Shown here in pieces: positions 5,404-6,682 of a stretch of DNA of 6,682 nt (within the stretch, counting starts at the first letter, position 1; every line of letters begins with the position of its first letter). A program made the translations under genes and the position numbers. The stretch lies in NCBI GenBank assembly GCA_030616665.1, contig JAUWWX010000049.1, positions 1 through 6,682 on the forward strand, read 5' to 3'. A model generated the notes under the pieces. That model did no database searches and was not told the origin of the DNA. It saw only the letters and a program-made list of their open reading frames with translations. The DNA is from an archaeon (GTDB lineage Archaea > Iainarchaeota > Iainarchaeia > Iainarchaeales > GCA-2688035).

Positions 5404-6090
5404 ATGGATCCAAAAAAGCCTGTGAGATTGGGTGGCACGCCTGTGTTCTTGGCCTCAACAAAAGTGAATCTGGCAGACCCTGACACAATCAACTGGCTGA
5501 AGGCAAGCAAGATAACAAGGGTGTTCTGCCTCTTCCCACTGAAACCAGAGCAATTTGGCACACTTAACAAAGATGTGAAGGAAGTCTTTCACACAATGAG
5601 CAGAATGTACGAAAGACTTGGCATAGACCCACACTTTGCTGCAAAGCTCAGCTCAGCAGGCATAACAGCCAAATCACTTGGAAGAAACCCAAAAACCCTA
5701 AGAAGCTACAGGTCTTTCCTAAGGGAATCCCTAGGCGTAACAAGAAAGGGAAAAAGCATCCTGGTTCAATGCGAGGGAGGAAAACACATGAGTGGGGCAT
5801 ATGCAATGTTCTACCTTGCCTCGGCAACGCGGATGGATTTGGGGAAAATAAGGGAAACTTTCTACAGAGCAGGCCTTACTGGCGGCGATGTCACAAGAAT
5901 TGAACAAAGCCTAAAAAGCGCAAAAGTGGACATAAGGGAAATTATTGAAACCAAGACGGCAAAGGTAAGAATTGCAGCGCAAATCAAAGCAATGCTGCAA
6001 GCAAAAAAACGCAAGAAGAAAAAGAGGAAAACCAAGAGAGTTGCCCACCGGAGGAGGGCTGGAAAAACAGGGGGCAGGAGAATAAAATAA
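5404..6090 (+). CDS. Phosphatase-fold protein with altered P-loop and polybasic tail
   Basis: This 228-residue protein looks like a protein tyrosine/dual-specificity phosphatase. Residues 24-45 (DPDTINWLKASKITRVFCLF) match the usual helix and strand before the catalytic half. Residues 97-156 match the helix, the strand SILVQC, the P-loop and the following helices. The expected signature HC-x5-R-S/T is here QCEGGKHMSG (122-131). Cys123 is kept, the preceding His is Gln, and the essential Arg is Met129 (codon ATG at 5788-5790). The G-K spacing resembles the GKDRTG loops of bacterial-type tyrosine phosphatases. Residues 201-228 are 18 Lys/Arg of 28. A binding pseudophosphatase is more likely than an active enzyme. 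The polybasic tail could bind nucleic acid or acidic lipid. The gene is divergent from the Tat-protein gene. Confidence 0.75.
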   Translation: MDPKKPVRLGGTPVFLASTKVNLADPDTINWLKASKITRVFCLFPLKPEQFGTLNKDVKEVFHTMSRMYERLGIDPHFAAKLSSAGITAKSLGRNPKTLRSYRSFLRESLGVTRKGKSILVQCEGGKHMSGAYAMFYLASATRMDLGKIRETFYRAGLTGGDVTRIEQSLKSAKVDIREIIETKTAKVRIAAQIKAMLQAKKRKKKKRKTKRVAHRRRAGKTGGRRIK

Positions 6091-6095
6091 ATCTG

Positions 6096-6118
6096 TTATG
6101 TAGTTAAATGCTACATAA
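6096..6118. terminator. Inverted repeat followed by T-rich tract
   Basis: TTATGTAG and CTACATAA are perfect 8-base arms around the loop TTAAATG, starting 5 bases after the phosphatase-like stop. The following 6121-6140 is rich in T4 runs. This fits a stem plus U-tract terminator. The same A/T-rich sequence lies 36-58 bases before the ATG at 6154, so it may also hold the promoter of the next gene. Confidence 0.5.
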
Positions 6119-6153
6119 TCTGTTTTGTTTTAGTTGTTTTCCCCCAATAATTA

Positions 6154-6546
6154 ATGCAAAATATGCCTAACTTGGTCATTAAAATCGGCGGCCTGCAGCT
6201 TTTCGCTGAAACCACTGCAGAGAACCCTGAAACAGTGAAAAAGGTTTTGGAACAGCTGCCGGTTGAGGCAACAGCCCAAAGATGGGGCCAGGAAATCTAC
6301 TTTTTGGTGCCGTTTGGTATAGCCGAAGAGCACGGCAGACAGGAATGTGAGCCAGGCGAAGTCGGCTTCTGGGTTGGCGGCCCTGGCATCGCCGTTTTCT
6401 TCGGAAAAACGCCTGTGAGTACAAGTGACAAGCCAAAAGCCTATTCTCCCTGCAATTTCTTTGCGCGGCTTTCAGGAAAGCTGGACAAGCAGGCTTTGAA
6501 TGCAGTGAAAGATGGCGAGAAAATAGTGCTCAGTAAGGAGAAATAG
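6154..6546 (+). CDS. Cyclophilin-like fold protein (TM1367 / Cyclophil_like family)
   Basis: This 130-residue protein matches the small cyclophilin-like beta-barrel family (Pfam Cyclophil_like, known from Thermotoga TM1367 and many archaea). Visible family marks are ENPETVKKVLEQLP (23-36), RWGQEIYF (43-50), the acidic-glycine strand pair EPGEVGFWVGGPGIAVFFGKTPVS (66-89) and the closing SPCNFFARL (98-106). The C-terminus ends in an LNAVKDGEKIVL strand. Members share the fold but generally lack the peptidyl-prolyl isomerase active-site residues, and their function is not established. It has no signal and is cytosolic. An alternative ATG at 6163 would remove three residues. The family is widely distributed, so this gene is probably unrelated to the unusual neighbours. 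Confidence 0.88.
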   Translation: MQNMPNLVIKIGGLQLFAETTAENPETVKKVLEQLPVEATAQRWGQEIYFLVPFGIAEEHGRQECEPGEVGFWVGGPGIAVFFGKTPVSTSDKPKAYSPCNFFARLSGKLDKQALNAVKDGEKIVLSKEK

Positions 6547-6603
6547 GCAGGACTTATACATAACACCTTGTGCTTTCACGCCACCCGCGCTTCCACTACT
6601 CGG

Positions 6604-6630
6604 TTTTTCCATGCGTTTTTTTCATTTTTT
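6604..6630 (+). terminator. Triple T-tract terminator after the cyclophilin-like gene
   Basis: T5 (6604-6608), T7 (6616-6622) and T6 (6625-6630) lie within 27 bases, about 58 bases after the stop. Such consecutive U-tracts are the main archaeal termination signal. No stem is needed or visible. Confidence 0.65.
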
Positions 6631-6648
6631 CTCAAAGTTCTAGACGTA

Positions 6649-6682
6649 GAGAATCGGCATAATTCGTATTATCCGTTATCTC
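6649..6682. other. Imperfect hairpin at the window edge
   Basis: GAGA pairs with TCTC (6679-6682), CGG (6655-6657) with CCG (6673-6675), and ATAAT (6659-6663) with ATTAT (6668-6672) around a TCGT loop, with small bulges. The minus strand from the edge is also open to a TGA at 6632-6634, which could be the end of another gene. Which reading applies cannot be decided here. Confidence 0.3.

Noticed and set aside
5764..5780. GGTTCAATGC string resembling a tRNA T-arm
   Set aside because: It lies in the P-loop codons of the phosphatase-like gene, with no acceptor or anticodon stem around it. No tRNA was found in the window.

Overview
The window looks archaeal. Starts are mostly preceded by A/T-rich TATA-like boxes about 23-40 bases upstream rather than by Shine-Dalgarno sites. 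The one clear Shine-Dalgarno sits inside an operon, T-tracts follow 3' ends, and the products include a winged-helix protein, an archaeal-type cyclophilin-like protein and a Tat-exported protein. The compact layout, small genes and large Cys-rich surface protein suggest a DPANN-like archaeon, but no rRNA or universal marker gene is present, so this placement is inference.

Left part (1-1136): the 3' end of an unrecognised gene converges on a winged-helix gene (167-640, minus). That gene is divergent from a small Ig-like-fold protein (780-1136, plus). The 139-base divergent spacer contains a perfect 8-base-arm palindrome (670-686) next to the winged-helix gene's probable promoter, a good candidate for an autoregulatory operator.

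Middle (1177-3762, minus): an 861-residue membrane protein has an N-terminal anchor, a disulfide-rich ectodomain with eight exact-length 36-residue six-Cys repeats, two Ig-like domains, a second transmembrane helix and a cytosolic coiled coil. It links an extracellular adhesin-like stalk to the cytoplasm. Its promoter is a palindromic TATTTAAATA box (3787-3796), placed so that it could also start a transcript on the plus strand.

Right part (3818-6546): a run of small, very basic plus-strand genes (probable 3818-3967 with a TTG start, 3979-4314, and 4320-4469 with a strong Shine-Dalgarno) converges on a Tat-signal protein (4497-5264, minus) that also carries a cationic segment. Divergent from this is a phosphatase-fold protein (5404-6090) whose P-loop keeps the Cys but has Met in place of the essential Arg, and which ends in a polybasic tail. 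An inverted repeat and a T-rich stretch separate it from a cyclophilin-like gene (6154-6546), followed by strong T-tracts and a hairpin at the window edge.

The most unusual feature is the cluster of adjacent small or unfamiliar genes from 3818 to 6090, all encoding proteins with dense Lys/Arg segments, next to a bipartite surface protein. No known system matches this arrangement. A shared function is a hypothesis only.
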